DNA of 64,000 nt from an uncultured Bacteroidia bacterium (GTDB lineage Bacteria; Bacteroidota; Bacteroidia; Bacteroidales; UBA932). The translations under genes were made by a program, and so were the position numbers. The stretch spans positions 37,368 through 101,367 of the forward strand of contig CADAOB010000004.1 of assembly GCA_902789445.1 (NCBI GenBank), in the 5' to 3' direction. Below, piece by piece: positions 34,819 to 44,205 of the stretch. Each line of letters opens with the position of its first letter. Within the stretch, counting starts at the first letter, position 1. Under the pieces are notes generated by a model. That model was not told the origin of the DNA. It did not search any database and saw nothing but the letters and a program-made list of their open reading frames with translations.

Positions 34819-36501
34819 ATGACCGCCTTGCTCATCTATACTGGAAAAGTGGCGCTGCTGCTGGCAGCCTTTTACCTGTTCTACAAATGGCTGCTCAGCC
34901 GCGAGACCTTTCACCGGTTAAACCGGCGGATCCTGACCGCTTCGCTGCTGCTCGCCGCGCTGCTCCCGCTGGTCGTGGTGACCCTCCACCGGACAGTCGA
35001 AATCCAGGAAAATACACCCTCCCTCACGGAAAAGGCCGCTACTGAGGCAGCCGGTGCAGTTCTCGCAGCAGACGTCGTCACAGATGGGCAACAGAGTCTG
35101 CTCCACACGCTGAACTGGCCGGCAATCCTCTTCGCCATCTACGCGTCCGGAGTCCTGACAATGCTCTTCCATACTCTCCTATCCATTTTCCGGATCAGGC
35201 GTCTGATCCGTCAAGGCGAACTGCACCGCGACACGGACGGAACACCCGTCATCGTGACCGGGAAAGACTTCGCACCGTTCAGTTGGATGCACTGGATCGT
35301 TCTCTCCCGGGAAGATTACCAGGAAGCCAGCCCCTTCGTGCTGGCACACGAAAAAGCACATCTGAGATTCGGGCATTCCCGCGAGGTGCTGCTGGTCGAA
35401 CTTTTCTGCACGATGCAGTGGTTCAATCCGGCGGCTTGGCTGCTGAAACGCGAATTGCGCGCCATCCACGAATACGAGGCGGACGACGCCGCACTCAGCG
35501 GTGGAGCAAACGTGAAGGCCTACCAATATTCCTTGATAAAAAAAGCTGTTGGCATGAGCGGCTACTCTATTACCAACAGCTTCCATCACAGTACTTTAAA
35601 AAACCGTATTACCATGATGTCAAAGTCAAAATCTCCTCTGCAGAGAGGGCTTAGAGCCCTTTATCTGCTGCCGTTGGCGTTCTGCTTTCTCGCAGCCACC
35701 GCCCAAACGGTCACCGACTACAAAAGTAGTGAAAAAACTTCATTTTACGGAATCGACGTTCCGCACTCCGCGGTCCCTGTCGAAAAACAGACAGAGCCCG
35801 TTTTCTTCAAGATGGTGAAGGGCGATGCCGTCGCCGATACGCTCTTTCTTTACATGAGGGTTTTCGCGACGGAAGAACTCGACGGTCTCTACGCCTACGG
35901 TCCCATCTGGAAGGACGACCTGCCTGCCGTGCTGAAAGGTTCCTACCACACCGTAGTCCTCGACGCGGAAGCTTCTTGCAGGATGGGATTCGTGGATGAC
36001 GTCAAGCAACGCATCCGTGAAGCCGACCTCCGCAAGATCCGGTACACCTGCCCGGATGCCGGCACCCGGGATGCGGTGCATCGCATGCTCCCTCCCACGG
36101 AAAAAAATGCGAAGATTGCCGGACAGGAAAGTGCCAGCGAAATGAGCGTCAGGAAAAATGACTACTACCTGCTGCAGATCAACAGCCGGGGAGACTTCCG
36201 GCTGGCCGGGAAAACGATTGCAGCCGATGCGCTGGAAGAAGCCGTCACGTCAATCATCCGCCAGAACGCCGCATATACGATCGGCCTGCAAACCGACCGT
36301 GCAACACCCTTCGGCAGCTTCATCGCAGCAGAGTCCGCTGTCACACGCAGCGTCAACCGATTGCGGGACACCTACGCGCAGGAACACTTCGGTATCCCCT
36401 ACGACATAGACCGCCTCTCGGAAGAACAGGTAAAGGAATGCCAGAGGGCCATTCCCCTGCGTCTGAATGAGGTCTCGAACGGCGTAGTCAAGACACGCTG
36501 A
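34819..36501 (+). CDS. BlaR1-like M56 metalloprotease with ExbD-like tail
   Basis: Membrane sensor-protease (560 aa). Four hydrophobic segments lie at about 5-25, 38-56, 100-125 and 280-296. The gluzincin site HEKAH (187-191) lies between the third and fourth, and HEYEADDAAL (217-226) supplies the third zinc ligand. After the last helix a periplasmic part ends in an ExbD/TolR-like domain (about 440-545, DYYLLQINSRGDFRLAGKTI and YTIGLQTDRATPF). It pairs with the BlaI-type gene upstream. The signal sensed is unknown; no beta-lactamase lies next to it. Confidence 0.88.
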   Translation: MTALLIYTGKVALLLAAFYLFYKWLLSRETFHRLNRRILTASLLLAALLPLVVVTLHRTVEIQENTPSLTEKAATEAAGAVLAADVVTDGQQSLLHTLNWPAILFAIYASGVLTMLFHTLLSIFRIRRLIRQGELHRDTDGTPVIVTGKDFAPFSWMHWIVLSREDYQEASPFVLAHEKAHLRFGHSREVLLVELFCTMQWFNPAAWLLKRELRAIHEYEADDAALSGGANVKAYQYSLIKKAVGMSGYSITNSFHHSTLKNRITMMSKSKSPLQRGLRALYLLPLAFCFLAATAQTVTDYKSSEKTSFYGIDVPHSAVPVEKQTEPVFFKMVKGDAVADTLFLYMRVFATEELDGLYAYGPIWKDDLPAVLKGSYHTVVLDAEASCRMGFVDDVKQRIREADLRKIRYTCPDAGTRDAVHRMLPPTEKNAKIAGQESASEMSVRKNDYYLLQINSRGDFRLAGKTIAADALEEAVTSIIRQNAAYTIGLQTDRATPFGSFIAAESAVTRSVNRLRDTYAQEHFGIPYDIDRLSEEQVKECQRAIPLRLNEVSNGVVKTR

Positions 36502-36517
36502 TCATGCGTCCCTCGTC

Positions 36518-36563
36518 CAACTTCAGCCGCTGACACGCTTCCAGCCGTCAGCGGCTGAAGTTG
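36518..36563. terminator. 17-base perfect inverted repeat between convergent genes
   Basis: Arms at 36518-36534 and 36547-36563 (CAACTTCAGCCGCTGAC and its reverse complement) with a 12-base loop. The right arm encodes the last codons and stop of the esterase. It separates the BlaR1-like gene from the convergent esterase. No U-tract follows, so it may slow rather than terminate transcription. Confidence 0.6.
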
Positions 36564-37408
36564 CGGGAGGCGAAAGGAAGGGAGAGGCGCAGGGCGGTAT
36601 GCCAGTATTCCCAGTTGTGGATCCCGTTGCGGACACGGAGTTCACAGGGAATGCCTTTCGCACGCATCTTGAAGTAGAAATCGACGTTGAGCCGCAGCAG
36701 ATAGTCGTCGTCGCCGCAATCGACGAACCATTTGACGCCTTTGAGCGCCGCCACCGTCGCATCATCGGCTTCGTCCACGAATTTCAGGGCGGAATGGTCG
36801 CGGACCGAAACACTGGTCAGGTAGAACTTGTCTTCCCGATCCTTCGGATCCTCCGGTTCCTTCACCTGCTGATCGAGCCAGGCACTCATGGCATAGCAGC
36901 TGGAGAACATGTCCGGATGACGCTGGGCATAGACCACGCTGCCGCCGCCGCCCATCGACAGGCCGGAGATGGCGCGCATCCCCTTCGAGCCGCCGCAACG
37001 ATACTTCGCTTCGAAGGCAGGCATCAGTTCGCCGAAGAAGAAATCCTCATAAGGAGTGCCCGGCACGTTGAAGTAGCCGTTCTGGACGGCATGGATGTCC
37101 GGGTCGCCGGCGCAGGGCATGATGACCACCATCTTCGCAGCTTCGCCGGTTCCGATGAGTTCGTCCAGGACCAGGTCCAGGCCGCCGGTCTCGACCCAGT
37201 TCAGGTGGGTGCCATAGAGACCGTGCAGCAGATAGAGCACGGGATAGGTCGTCGCCGCCAGCTCGCCGTAGCCGTCGGGGAGATAGACGTTGACACTGAC
37301 ATTTCGTCCGAGCACCTCACTGGGGAAGGACTCGGTCACGACACGGCTGCGAGCGAACAAAACGCCGGCACTCAGCAACAGGCAAATAGCAAGAATAATA
37401 CGTTTCAT
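36548..37408 (-). CDS. secreted alpha/beta-hydrolase esterase
   Basis: A 286-aa exported esterase of the esterase-D/feruloyl-esterase-like type. The signal peptide is MKRIILAICLLLSAGVLFA. Then come VNVYLPDGY, YPVLYLLHGLYGTHLNW (oxyanion region), the nucleophile elbow GLSMGGG and the catalytic His in NGIHNWEYW. The Asp lies in DCGDDDY. Substrate is unknown; carbohydrate-linked acyl esters are common for relatives in gut Bacteroidota. I start at 37408 because of the signal peptide. A fossil with the same C-terminal sequence lies at 34084-34131. Confidence 0.85.
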   Translation of the reverse strand: MKRIILAICLLLSAGVLFARSRVVTESFPSEVLGRNVSVNVYLPDGYGELAATTYPVLYLLHGLYGTHLNWVETGGLDLVLDELIGTGEAAKMVVIMPCAGDPDIHAVQNGYFNVPGTPYEDFFFGELMPAFEAKYRCGGSKGMRAISGLSMGGGGSVVYAQRHPDMFSSCYAMSAWLDQQVKEPEDPKDREDKFYLTSVSVRDHSALKFVDEADDATVAALKGVKWFVDCGDDDYLLRLNVDFYFKMRAKGIPCELRVRNGIHNWEYWHTALRLSLPFASRNFSR

Positions 37409-37452
37409 GATTAACAAGCGGTTACGAAAATGCAAGAATGAAAGAGGTTATT

Positions 37453-39387
37453 TCACAGGTTATAACGATTAGTATTGAATACGAAGAATTCTGTCTTTTC
37501 GCGCAAGCCAGCATCCTGCTTGATCACGAGGATCCGATCTCCTGCAGAAAAGGCAAGCAGGTACAAGACATTCTGGAACATGACACTGCTCTTGAACAGC
37601 GTTTCTGCTTTTGCGTTGTCCACGAGCAGCAGTGTTTTATTGTCCAGAACAAACGAACGGCAATCACCTGCGGACTGTCCACCGCAGATATCCCCGATAA
37701 CACCCCAGGGGCCTGTCTCGAAAGGTGTTGTAAAGGAATGGTCATCCAGATTGAGAATACTTAGGCCACCCGAAGCACCGACGAGTACTTGATTTCGCGA
37801 ACGGCACACTCTGAAACTATTCAATTCAATGAACCGCACGCATACCTCGCCTGCTTCAAGGGTAACGGGAAGCTGAAAAGTACTATAGGATTCTTCCAGC
37901 GCATCGAAACAATGGATAGTTTGCGAATGGCTGACGGGAAAACCCAGAAAACGGTTGCGTGTGTAGTCCAGTTCCACACGCGATATCTGCCAATCTTTAT
38001 CGCCAAAAACGTACGTAGAAGGGTCAACACCAGCCATCTGCTCACTGTCCGGGAAAGACACCTCATCCCGCTTCCGACTGTCTATAACGCGCCAGTACCG
38101 CAAACTATTGTTTTCATCTTTCGTCAGCAGCAAGCCAAAACCATTGTCGGCAAAGAGAATCTGGCAGGGTTCCCTGGATGGATCCCTGTGCGGCTTATCG
38201 CGCACCCGGATTATCTTTTTCTCACGACCGGTTTCCGCATCCAGAACAAAGATCTGCTGACCGGCACGATTGATGACATACAGAAAGCCATTGTAATAAT
38301 TGTAGGCTATGCTGCTCGGCGAAAAAGGAAGATCGAACTGTTTGAGGACATTCAACGTATGCAAGTCCACCTTGTAGACTCTGTCAGGAAAAATCGTGCT
38401 AACCCACATCCAATTCTCATCTGCAGAAATCCAGGAATCTACCAAAAGTCCTTCTACTGCGCCAATTCCGTCGCAGAGTTGAAAAGAAACCGTATCCAGG
38501 CTTGAAACGCCATCCAGGTTCAGCGATTCAGCTTCGACCAGAACAGAGCCGCCCCGGCATTCCTCCCAACGGCCAAGGTTGAAAGAATAGTTTCGCATTT
38601 CATTGTCCGACGGCCTTGCTTTCCGGACTTCCCAACCGGCCTTATGCATCTGTCTGACATTCTTAACCTGCCGATTGAAACGGAGATTCAGGATGACGCC
38701 ACCCTCCCCGCTCACGCCGTTCGAATCAATGGCCTCGGCCGACTCGACACGGATTGGAACGTGCAGAACCAACTTGAGTGTCAGCGTGTCATCCGGAGAA
38801 AGAACCCGAAAGCTACGCATCAGTGTATCGCCGACGAACAGGTTCTCCGGGAAATCCCAGGAATAGTGCAGATACACGTCTCCCTTTCCGTTCCGTGTTT
38901 CAATCGTCATTTCCCCCGGTTCATCTTCCACCCACCAGTCCCAATTGGATTCGAGACGGACACTGTGTCTTCCTTTTGTTTCCTTAGTCTTGAAAACAGA
39001 CGACTCCGCATCATGGAGGCGAATGTAAGTAGGCTCTTTTTTCAGGACAACGGTGTATTCTGTGGTTTTGTCAGGTTCGACATGGAAGCGGAGATAGACA
39101 TCGACAAACCCGTCGCAATGGATATAAAGGTCGATATCTCCCGCCAACAGGCGCTCAAGCAGGCAGTAGCCGTCAGACCCGTTCTGTATAGAAAGATTAC
39201 GCCTATCCACCCCGACCATGACCCGCTGTAGCACAATACCGGACTCATCCGTAAACAGAATCCGGAGATTGCCTGTGCTGACAATAAGCTCCGATTCCGA
39301 CTCTGACTCTGGCCGGTTGCAGGAAAGGATTCCCAAACAGAGCAGCAGAAGGGAGAAAGCCCAAAGGATGGAAAGTTGTTTTCGCAT
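37453..39387 (-). CDS. large lipoprotein with beta-propeller-like C terminus
   Basis: A 644-aa lipoprotein (lipobox in LLLLCLGILSC, start 39387) that I do not recognise as a named family. After the Ser/Glu-rich linker comes a carboxypeptidase-regulatory-like or Ig-like N-terminal part (LRILFTDESGIVLQRVMVGVD...YTVVLKKEP) and a middle domain with an Ig-like feel. From about 330 there is a repeated beta-propeller-like pattern (WVSTIFPDRVYKVDLHTLNV, FLYVINRAGQQIFVLDAET). It is probably surface-exposed. It lies five bases after the aldo-keto reductase and has lower GC than its neighbours. The frame is open 282 bases further upstream inside that gene, without sense. Confidence 0.72.
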   Translation of the reverse strand: MRKQLSILWAFSLLLLCLGILSCNRPESESESELIVSTGNLRILFTDESGIVLQRVMVGVDRRNLSIQNGSDGYCLLERLLAGDIDLYIHCDGFVDVYLRFHVEPDKTTEYTVVLKKEPTYIRLHDAESSVFKTKETKGRHSVRLESNWDWWVEDEPGEMTIETRNGKGDVYLHYSWDFPENLFVGDTLMRSFRVLSPDDTLTLKLVLHVPIRVESAEAIDSNGVSGEGGVILNLRFNRQVKNVRQMHKAGWEVRKARPSDNEMRNYSFNLGRWEECRGGSVLVEAESLNLDGVSSLDTVSFQLCDGIGAVEGLLVDSWISADENWMWVSTIFPDRVYKVDLHTLNVLKQFDLPFSPSSIAYNYYNGFLYVINRAGQQIFVLDAETGREKKIIRVRDKPHRDPSREPCQILFADNGFGLLLTKDENNSLRYWRVIDSRKRDEVSFPDSEQMAGVDPSTYVFGDKDWQISRVELDYTRNRFLGFPVSHSQTIHCFDALEESYSTFQLPVTLEAGEVCVRFIELNSFRVCRSRNQVLVGASGGLSILNLDDHSFTTPFETGPWGVIGDICGGQSAGDCRSFVLDNKTLLLVDNAKAETLFKSSVMFQNVLYLLAFSAGDRILVIKQDAGLREKTEFFVFNTNRYNL

Positions 39388-39392
39388 GCAGT

Positions 39393-40763
39393 TTATCCTA
39401 AATCCTTGACCAACTTGTGGATCTTGCGCATCTGGTCGGGGATGCGGATGCGCTGCGGGCACTTGGGCAGGCACGCGTTGCAGGCCACGCAGGCCGATGC
39501 GTCGGTATCTTTGGCCAGGGTCGCATAACGCTTGAGGAAGGTCTTCTTCTTCTCCTTGTAGTCCTTGTCCTTCTTGTTCTTGGGGTCCGGCAGCATCAGT
39601 TCGTCGCTGAGCGCATTGTAAACACCGAACACGCCCGGGATCTCCACGCCGCGCGGGCAGGGCATGCAATAGCGGCAGGCCGTGCAGGGGATGTGCGGGT
39701 TGGCGTTGTAGAGGCGCGCCATCTCGAGCATGTAGGCGTTGTCCTCAGCCGTCATCGGCTTGAAATGGCTGAATGTATAGACATTCTCCATCAGCTGCTG
39801 CATATTCGACATGCCGCTGAGCGTACTCATGATCGCCTTCGGCGTGGATGCGAAGGTCAGCGCGGCGGCGGCCGGCGTATATTGCGGAAAACGCTGCTGG
39901 ATGCGCTTCTTCAGGCCGTCGGACACATTGGCCAGGGCGCCGCCCCGGATGGGTTCCATGATGACCACGGGGATATTCTTCTCTTCCAGCATCTTGTAGA
40001 GCGTTTCGGAATCGCAGGGCTCATTGCTCCCTTCCATCGGCATGTCTTTCCAGTCCACGTAGTTGAGCTGGATCTGAACGAACTCCCAGTCGTACGGAAG
40101 CGCGAGCAGTTCACGCAGTGCCTGGTTGGAGCCGTGGAACGAGAAGCCCAGGTGGCGGATCGTGCCTTTCTTCTTCTGTTCGAGCAGCCAGGGCATCAGG
40201 CCGTTGTCCTTGAAGCGCTTGTTGAAGTCGGCCACGTCGCCGAGCGAGTGAAGCAGGAAATAATCCACGTATGAGGTGCGCAGATTTTTGAGCGAATTGG
40301 CAAACATCGTCTTGCAGGCTTCCAGCTCGGCGTTCATGAAGTTCGACATCTTGGTCGCAATCAGATAGTCCGTCCGCTTGTGACGGCTCAGGGCCTCGCC
40401 CGTGGCGCGTTCGGAGTCGCCGTAGGCCGGTGCGGTGTCAAAATAATTGATGCCATGCGCGAGCGCATAGTCAATCATCTGGTTGATCTGCTCCTGGTCC
40501 AGCGGGGCACGGCGGCCGCCGCCTTTGCGCGGGAAGCGCATGCAGCCCATGCCAAGCAGGCTGATGCTCTCGCCGCCCAGGCTCTTCCAGGTCCGGTGGA
40601 TGACCTGGTCGCCGGCAGCGGGTTCGACAAATTTCTGCTCACCCGGCAGCACGCCCGCCATCTTCAGCGGCGCTGCGACCAGGGAACTGCTGGCAGCGAC
40701 ACCGGCTCCCGCCAGCATCATCGCCCGTATGGCCTCTCGGCGCGTCATATTCTTCTTTTCCAT
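39393..40763 (-). CDS. exported aldo/keto reductase with 4Fe-4S C terminus
   Basis: A 456-aa aldo/keto reductase. A twin-arginine-type leader (MTRREAIRAMMLAGAGVAASSSLVA) suggests Tat export of a folded enzyme. The AKR barrel follows (GMGCMRFP, YFDTAPAYGDSERATGEAL with the catalytic Asp/Tyr, and Lys/His partners ATKMSN and YFLLHSL). The C-terminal ferredoxin-like part holds CTACRYCMPCP and CVACNACLPKCP, enough for two 4Fe-4S clusters. Such fused enzymes occur in Bacteroidota surface-glycan operons. It sits between an aldose epimerase and an unknown lipoprotein on one transcript, so a sugar or sugar-derived carbonyl is a reasonable substrate guess. Confidence 0.88.
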   Translation of the reverse strand: MEKKNMTRREAIRAMMLAGAGVAASSSLVAAPLKMAGVLPGEQKFVEPAAGDQVIHRTWKSLGGESISLLGMGCMRFPRKGGGRRAPLDQEQINQMIDYALAHGINYFDTAPAYGDSERATGEALSRHKRTDYLIATKMSNFMNAELEACKTMFANSLKNLRTSYVDYFLLHSLGDVADFNKRFKDNGLMPWLLEQKKKGTIRHLGFSFHGSNQALRELLALPYDWEFVQIQLNYVDWKDMPMEGSNEPCDSETLYKMLEEKNIPVVIMEPIRGGALANVSDGLKKRIQQRFPQYTPAAAALTFASTPKAIMSTLSGMSNMQQLMENVYTFSHFKPMTAEDNAYMLEMARLYNANPHIPCTACRYCMPCPRGVEIPGVFGVYNALSDELMLPDPKNKKDKDYKEKKKTFLKRYATLAKDTDASACVACNACLPKCPQRIRIPDQMRKIHKLVKDLG

Positions 40764-40777
40764 AACAAGATACAAAT

Positions 40778-41764
40778 TTAAAAAATTTCAAAATGATAAA
40801 TCGCCGTCTGACTATATTTTTCGCCCGGCCGGAGCACCGTGGACGGAAAATCCGCATGGTGGGGCGAATCGGGGAAATGCTGCGTTTCGAGTACGACGCC
40901 GCAATCCGGCCGGCCGGTGTAGAGCTGCAGGCCCGGCTGGTCGGTGTAGATCTTCAGCATGATGCCGTTGGAAGGCTCGTAAAGCTCAACCGCAGGCTCG
41001 CCCGAGGCACCGCGCAGCACGAAATTGTGGTCGAACTCCGGCGTAACCGGCTTTGCCGTCCGGAAATCGAAGGGCGTGCCCTCGACCGGGGCAATCTCAC
41101 CCGTCGGAATCAGCGCCGCATCGACCGGCGTATAATAATCGGCATTGATTTTCAACAGATGCGTGCTCGTGAGCCCTTCCCCGCTGCCATGGAGGTTGAA
41201 CCAGGCATGCAGGGTCGGATTGAGGATGGTAGGGGCATCCGTCACGGCGGCATACTGCAGGACGAGTTCGTTTTTATCGGTCAACGTGCAGAGCACGGAT
41301 ATTTCCAGATTGCCCGGATAGCCTTCCTCACCGTCGGGCGAGATGCGGGTCATCAGCAAGGATTCTTCTGATAGCGGCGTGATCGTCCATTCCTGCTTGT
41401 CGAAACCCTTCGGCCCGCCGTGCAGGTGGTTTTCTCCCTCGTTGCAGGGAAGCATATAGGTAAAACCGTCCAGGTCGAAACGGCCGCCGGCGATGCGGTT
41501 GCCGTAGCGGCCCACGATGGGTTGCCGGTAATCTTTGTCCGCGGCACATTCGGCCGCATCGGCGCAGCCCCACACCACATTGCGGAGCTTCCCTTCCCGG
41601 TCCGGCACTTCGAGCGCGAGCAGGCGCCCGCCCGTCGTGCAGAACGTGGCGGTCATACCCTGGCTGTTCCGTATGGAAAAGACCTGCTCATCCGCGTTCC
41701 GGCGGCATCCCGGCAGCAAGAGGGAAAGCAGGGCCGCGGCGCAAATAATTTTGAATATCCTCAT
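40778..41764 (-). CDS. aldose 1-epimerase lipoprotein
   Basis: Galactose-mutarotase family enzyme (328 aa) that interconverts sugar anomers. The lipoprotein signal is MRIFKIICAAALLSLLLPGC. Catalytic landmarks are GRYGNRIAGGRFDLDG, NEGENHLHGGPKGFDK (first His), NPTLHAWFNLHGSG (second His) and CGVVLETQHFPDSPH (Glu). It leads the minus-strand run epimerase-AKR-lipoprotein and is divergent from the GH2 gene 34 bases away. A TATCTTTG box at 41799-41792 may be its promoter. It probably works outside the cytoplasm on sugars released by the glycosidase. Confidence 0.9.
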   Translation of the reverse strand: MRIFKIICAAALLSLLLPGCRRNADEQVFSIRNSQGMTATFCTTGGRLLALEVPDREGKLRNVVWGCADAAECAADKDYRQPIVGRYGNRIAGGRFDLDGFTYMLPCNEGENHLHGGPKGFDKQEWTITPLSEESLLMTRISPDGEEGYPGNLEISVLCTLTDKNELVLQYAAVTDAPTILNPTLHAWFNLHGSGEGLTSTHLLKINADYYTPVDAALIPTGEIAPVEGTPFDFRTAKPVTPEFDHNFVLRGASGEPAVELYEPSNGIMLKIYTDQPGLQLYTGRPDCGVVLETQHFPDSPHHADFPSTVLRPGEKYSQTAIYHFEIF

Positions 41765-41780
41765 AGATTCCGTAATTTTG
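41750..41780 (+). promoter_or_regulatory. promoter of the GH2 gene
   Basis: TTTG at 41750-41753, 19 bases, then TAATTTTG at 41773-41780. The TTTG lies inside the divergent epimerase gene. ATG follows at 41799. Confidence 0.85.
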
Positions 41781-41798
41781 AAAGATATTTCCAAAGAT

Positions 41799-43622
41799 AT
41801 GAAAAAAACGGCATATTTTCTCCTGCTTTTCGGCCTGACCTGCTGTTTCAACGCCTCGGCGCAGGCCTGGCAGCCTGCGGGCGACCGCATCCGGACCCCC
41901 TGGGCCGACCAGGTGGACCCGTCCGCACCCCTGCCCGAATACCCGCGTCCGCTGATGCAGCGCGAACAATGGATGAACCTCAACGGCTTGTGGGACTACG
42001 CCGTGCTGCCCGTCGGGGAAGCCTACGGGAAAGTCGATGGTAAGATCCTCGTCCCGTTCTGCATTGAATCGAGCCTTTCCGGCGTCGGCCGGACGGTGGG
42101 CACCGATGAGCATCTCTGGTACCACCGCACCTTCACCGTGCCCGAAGCCTGGAAAGGAAAGCGCGTGCTGCTGCACTTCGGCGCTGTCGACTGGAAAGCC
42201 GACGTCTGGGTCAACGGCATCCAGGTCGGCAGTCATACCGGAGGCTACACGCCGTTCACCATCGACATAACCCAAGCCATTGCCGCTGTTTATTCGGACG
42301 ATTTCCTTCACCAGCTGACCGTCCGGGTCTGGGATGGCACCGACACGGGCTTCCAGCCCCGCGGCAAGCAGGTGCGCAAGCCCAGCGGCATCTGGTACAC
42401 CTCCGTCACGGGCATCTGGCAGACCGTCTGGCTGGAGCCCGTTCCCGAACAGCACATCGACAACCTGAAAATAACGCCCGACCTCGATGCCGGCTGCTTC
42501 CACGTCCTGGCCGAAGGACCGGACCAGGGTTTGATCGAATATGTTCTCTACTCCTTTGGCAAACGCATTGCCACGGCGCAGGCATTGCCCGGCGTCGAAG
42601 CCGATCTTTTCGTTCCGGATCCGCACCTGTGGACGCCCGACGATCCTTTCCTGTACGACCTGGATGTCACTGTCATCCAACCGGGAGGCAAAGGATCGGA
42701 CTTCGTGCGCAGTTACTGCGCCATGCGCAAGATCGGCGTGGCCGCCGATGCGCAGGGCATCCTCCGTCTGACCCTCAACGACAAACCGCTCTTCCAATAC
42801 GGCCCGCTCGACCAGGGCTGGTGGCCCGACGGTCTCTATACCGCCCCCACCGACGAAGCCCTCGCCTTCGATGTCCAGAAGACCAAAGACTGGGGCTTCA
42901 ACATGATCCGCAAGCATGTCAAGGTCGAGCCGGCCCGCTGGTACTACCACTGCGACCGCCTCGGCATCCTCGTCTGGCAGGACATGCCCAGCGGCGAATG
43001 GACGGCCGGCTGGCAGATGACCCAGCTCTACGACGGCGCCGAACGCCAGCGCAGCGTCGCATCCGAGGCCAACTGGCGCAAGGAATGGAAGGAAGTCATG
43101 GACTATCTCTATTCCCAGCCCTGCATCGCCGTCTGGGTCCCCTTCAACGAAGGATGGGGCCAGTTCAAGACAAAGGAGATCGCCGACTGGACCAGGCAGT
43201 ACGATCCGACCCGCCTGGTGAATTCCGCCAGCGGCGGCAACCACTTCCTCGATGCCGGCGACATCCTGGACCTCCACCATTATCCCCAGCCGGAGATGTA
43301 CCTCTACGACGCCAAGCGCGTGAACGTGCTGGGTGAATACGGCGGCATCGGCCTCCCCGTGGAAGGGCATCTCTGGGCGCCCGACCGCAACTGGGGCTAC
43401 ATCAAGTTCGCCAGTCCCAAGGAGGTGACCGACGAATATGTCAAGTACGCACGGCAGCTGCAGGAGATGATCGCCCGCGGCTTCTCCGCCGCCGTCTATA
43501 CCCAGACCACCGACGTGGAAATCGAGGTCAACGGCCTGATGACCTACGACCGTCGCTTCGACAAGGTGGACATTCCGCGCATCCATGAAATCAACCAACA
43601 AGTAATCAATACGCTACGATAA
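41799..43622 (+). CDS. glycoside hydrolase family 2 enzyme
   Basis: A 607-aa exported glycosidase. The signal is MKKTAYFLLLFGLTCCFNASA. A sugar-binding domain (about 55-185, LWYHRTFTVPEAWKGKRVLLHF and VWVNGIQVGSHTGGYTPF) is followed by an Ig-like domain and a TIM barrel (about 300-607). The acid/base Asn-Glu pair is in WVPFNEGWGQF and the nucleophile Glu in VNVLGEYGG. It lacks the C-terminal small-chain domain of large beta-galactosidases. The linkage could be beta-galactoside, glucuronide or mannoside and cannot be told from this sequence. It is followed in operon by a cytidine deaminase with a TAATG overlap. Confidence 0.88.
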   Translation: MKKTAYFLLLFGLTCCFNASAQAWQPAGDRIRTPWADQVDPSAPLPEYPRPLMQREQWMNLNGLWDYAVLPVGEAYGKVDGKILVPFCIESSLSGVGRTVGTDEHLWYHRTFTVPEAWKGKRVLLHFGAVDWKADVWVNGIQVGSHTGGYTPFTIDITQAIAAVYSDDFLHQLTVRVWDGTDTGFQPRGKQVRKPSGIWYTSVTGIWQTVWLEPVPEQHIDNLKITPDLDAGCFHVLAEGPDQGLIEYVLYSFGKRIATAQALPGVEADLFVPDPHLWTPDDPFLYDLDVTVIQPGGKGSDFVRSYCAMRKIGVAADAQGILRLTLNDKPLFQYGPLDQGWWPDGLYTAPTDEALAFDVQKTKDWGFNMIRKHVKVEPARWYYHCDRLGILVWQDMPSGEWTAGWQMTQLYDGAERQRSVASEANWRKEWKEVMDYLYSQPCIAVWVPFNEGWGQFKTKEIADWTRQYDPTRLVNSASGGNHFLDAGDILDLHHYPQPEMYLYDAKRVNVLGEYGGIGLPVEGHLWAPDRNWGYIKFASPKEVTDEYVKYARQLQEMIARGFSAAVYTQTTDVEIEVNGLMTYDRRFDKVDIPRIHEINQQVINTLR

Positions 43623-44092
43623 TGAAACGGAAACTGACTGTCGAATACGAGGAGTTCGTCTCCAGCAAGGAACTGCCCGCAGCGGACCGCGCCCTGCTTG
43701 ATGCGGCCATCGACGCCCTGAAGGGTTCGTATGCCCCTTATTCCCATTTCAATGTCGGTGCGGCCGTCCGCCTGGCCGACGGGACGGTCGTCAAAGGCGC
43801 CAACCAGGAGAATGCGGCCTTTCCGTCCGGCCTGTGCGCCGAACGGACGGCGATGTTCGCCGCCGGCGCCCAGCATCCGGGCGTGCCGTTCGAGGCAATC
43901 GCCGTGGTCTGCGCCCGCGAAGGGCAGCTGATGGCCAACCCCGGCTCGCCCTGCGGCGCCTGCCGCCAGGTGATGGCACAGTACGAAAGGGAAGCCGGAA
44001 AACCGCTCCACATCATCCTGGGCAGCGGCGCGACCATCTTCACGCTTGACGGCGTGGAGTCACTGATGCCCTTTGTATTCAATGATTTATAA
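43622..44092 (+). CDS. cdd: cytidine deaminase
   Basis: Zinc enzyme that deaminates cytidine and deoxycytidine for pyrimidine salvage. The 156-aa tetramer-type protein has the substrate segment YAPYSHFNVGAA, the zinc/catalytic CAE (Cys72, Glu74) and the PCGACRQ motif (Cys111, Cys114). The FNVGAAV and GANQENAAFPSGLCAERTA stretches are intact. Its ATG overlaps the GH2 stop by one base, so translation is coupled although the functions differ. It is followed convergently by the SRP RNA gene. Confidence 0.93.
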   Translation: MKRKLTVEYEEFVSSKELPAADRALLDAAIDALKGSYAPYSHFNVGAAVRLADGTVVKGANQENAAFPSGLCAERTAMFAAGAQHPGVPFEAIAVVCAREGQLMANPGSPCGACRQVMAQYEREAGKPLHIILGSGATIFTLDGVESLMPFVFNDL

Positions 44093-44103
44093 AAAAGAAA
44101 AAA

Positions 44104-44201
44104 GGGTAAGCTTGATATATCGCACCGCTACAACCACCTACCCTTGCTGCGGTCAAGCCCTGGGGGAGTTCAGTGGGAGCTGGTCGTATATGACTTACCC
44201 C
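44104..44201 (-). ncRNA. ffs: signal recognition particle RNA (small bacterial type)
   Basis: On the minus strand about 98 bases fold into one long hairpin. 5' GGGTAAG pairs with 3' CTTACCC, and CATATACGACC pairs with GGTGCGATATATC. The apical domain holds CCCCCAGGGCTTGACCGC followed by AGCAAGGGTAGG, which is the SRP domain IV symmetric loop (CAGG opposite AGCA) with a nonstandard apical loop. A TTTTTT tract follows the 3' end at about 44103-44093. A consensus promoter precedes it. It would bind Ffh to target membrane and exported proteins. Confidence 0.85.
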
Positions 44202-44205
44202 GGCA

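Noticed and set aside
34436-36501. Beta-lactam resistance operon
   Set aside because: BlaI/BlaR1-like regulators are present, but no beta-lactamase is adjacent. The serine hydrolases 9 kb away have HxG in place of KTG and are not an evident target.
40793-41371. Plus-strand gene between the aldo/keto reductase and the epimerase
   Set aside because: It is antisense to the aldose epimerase and has no independent coding evidence.
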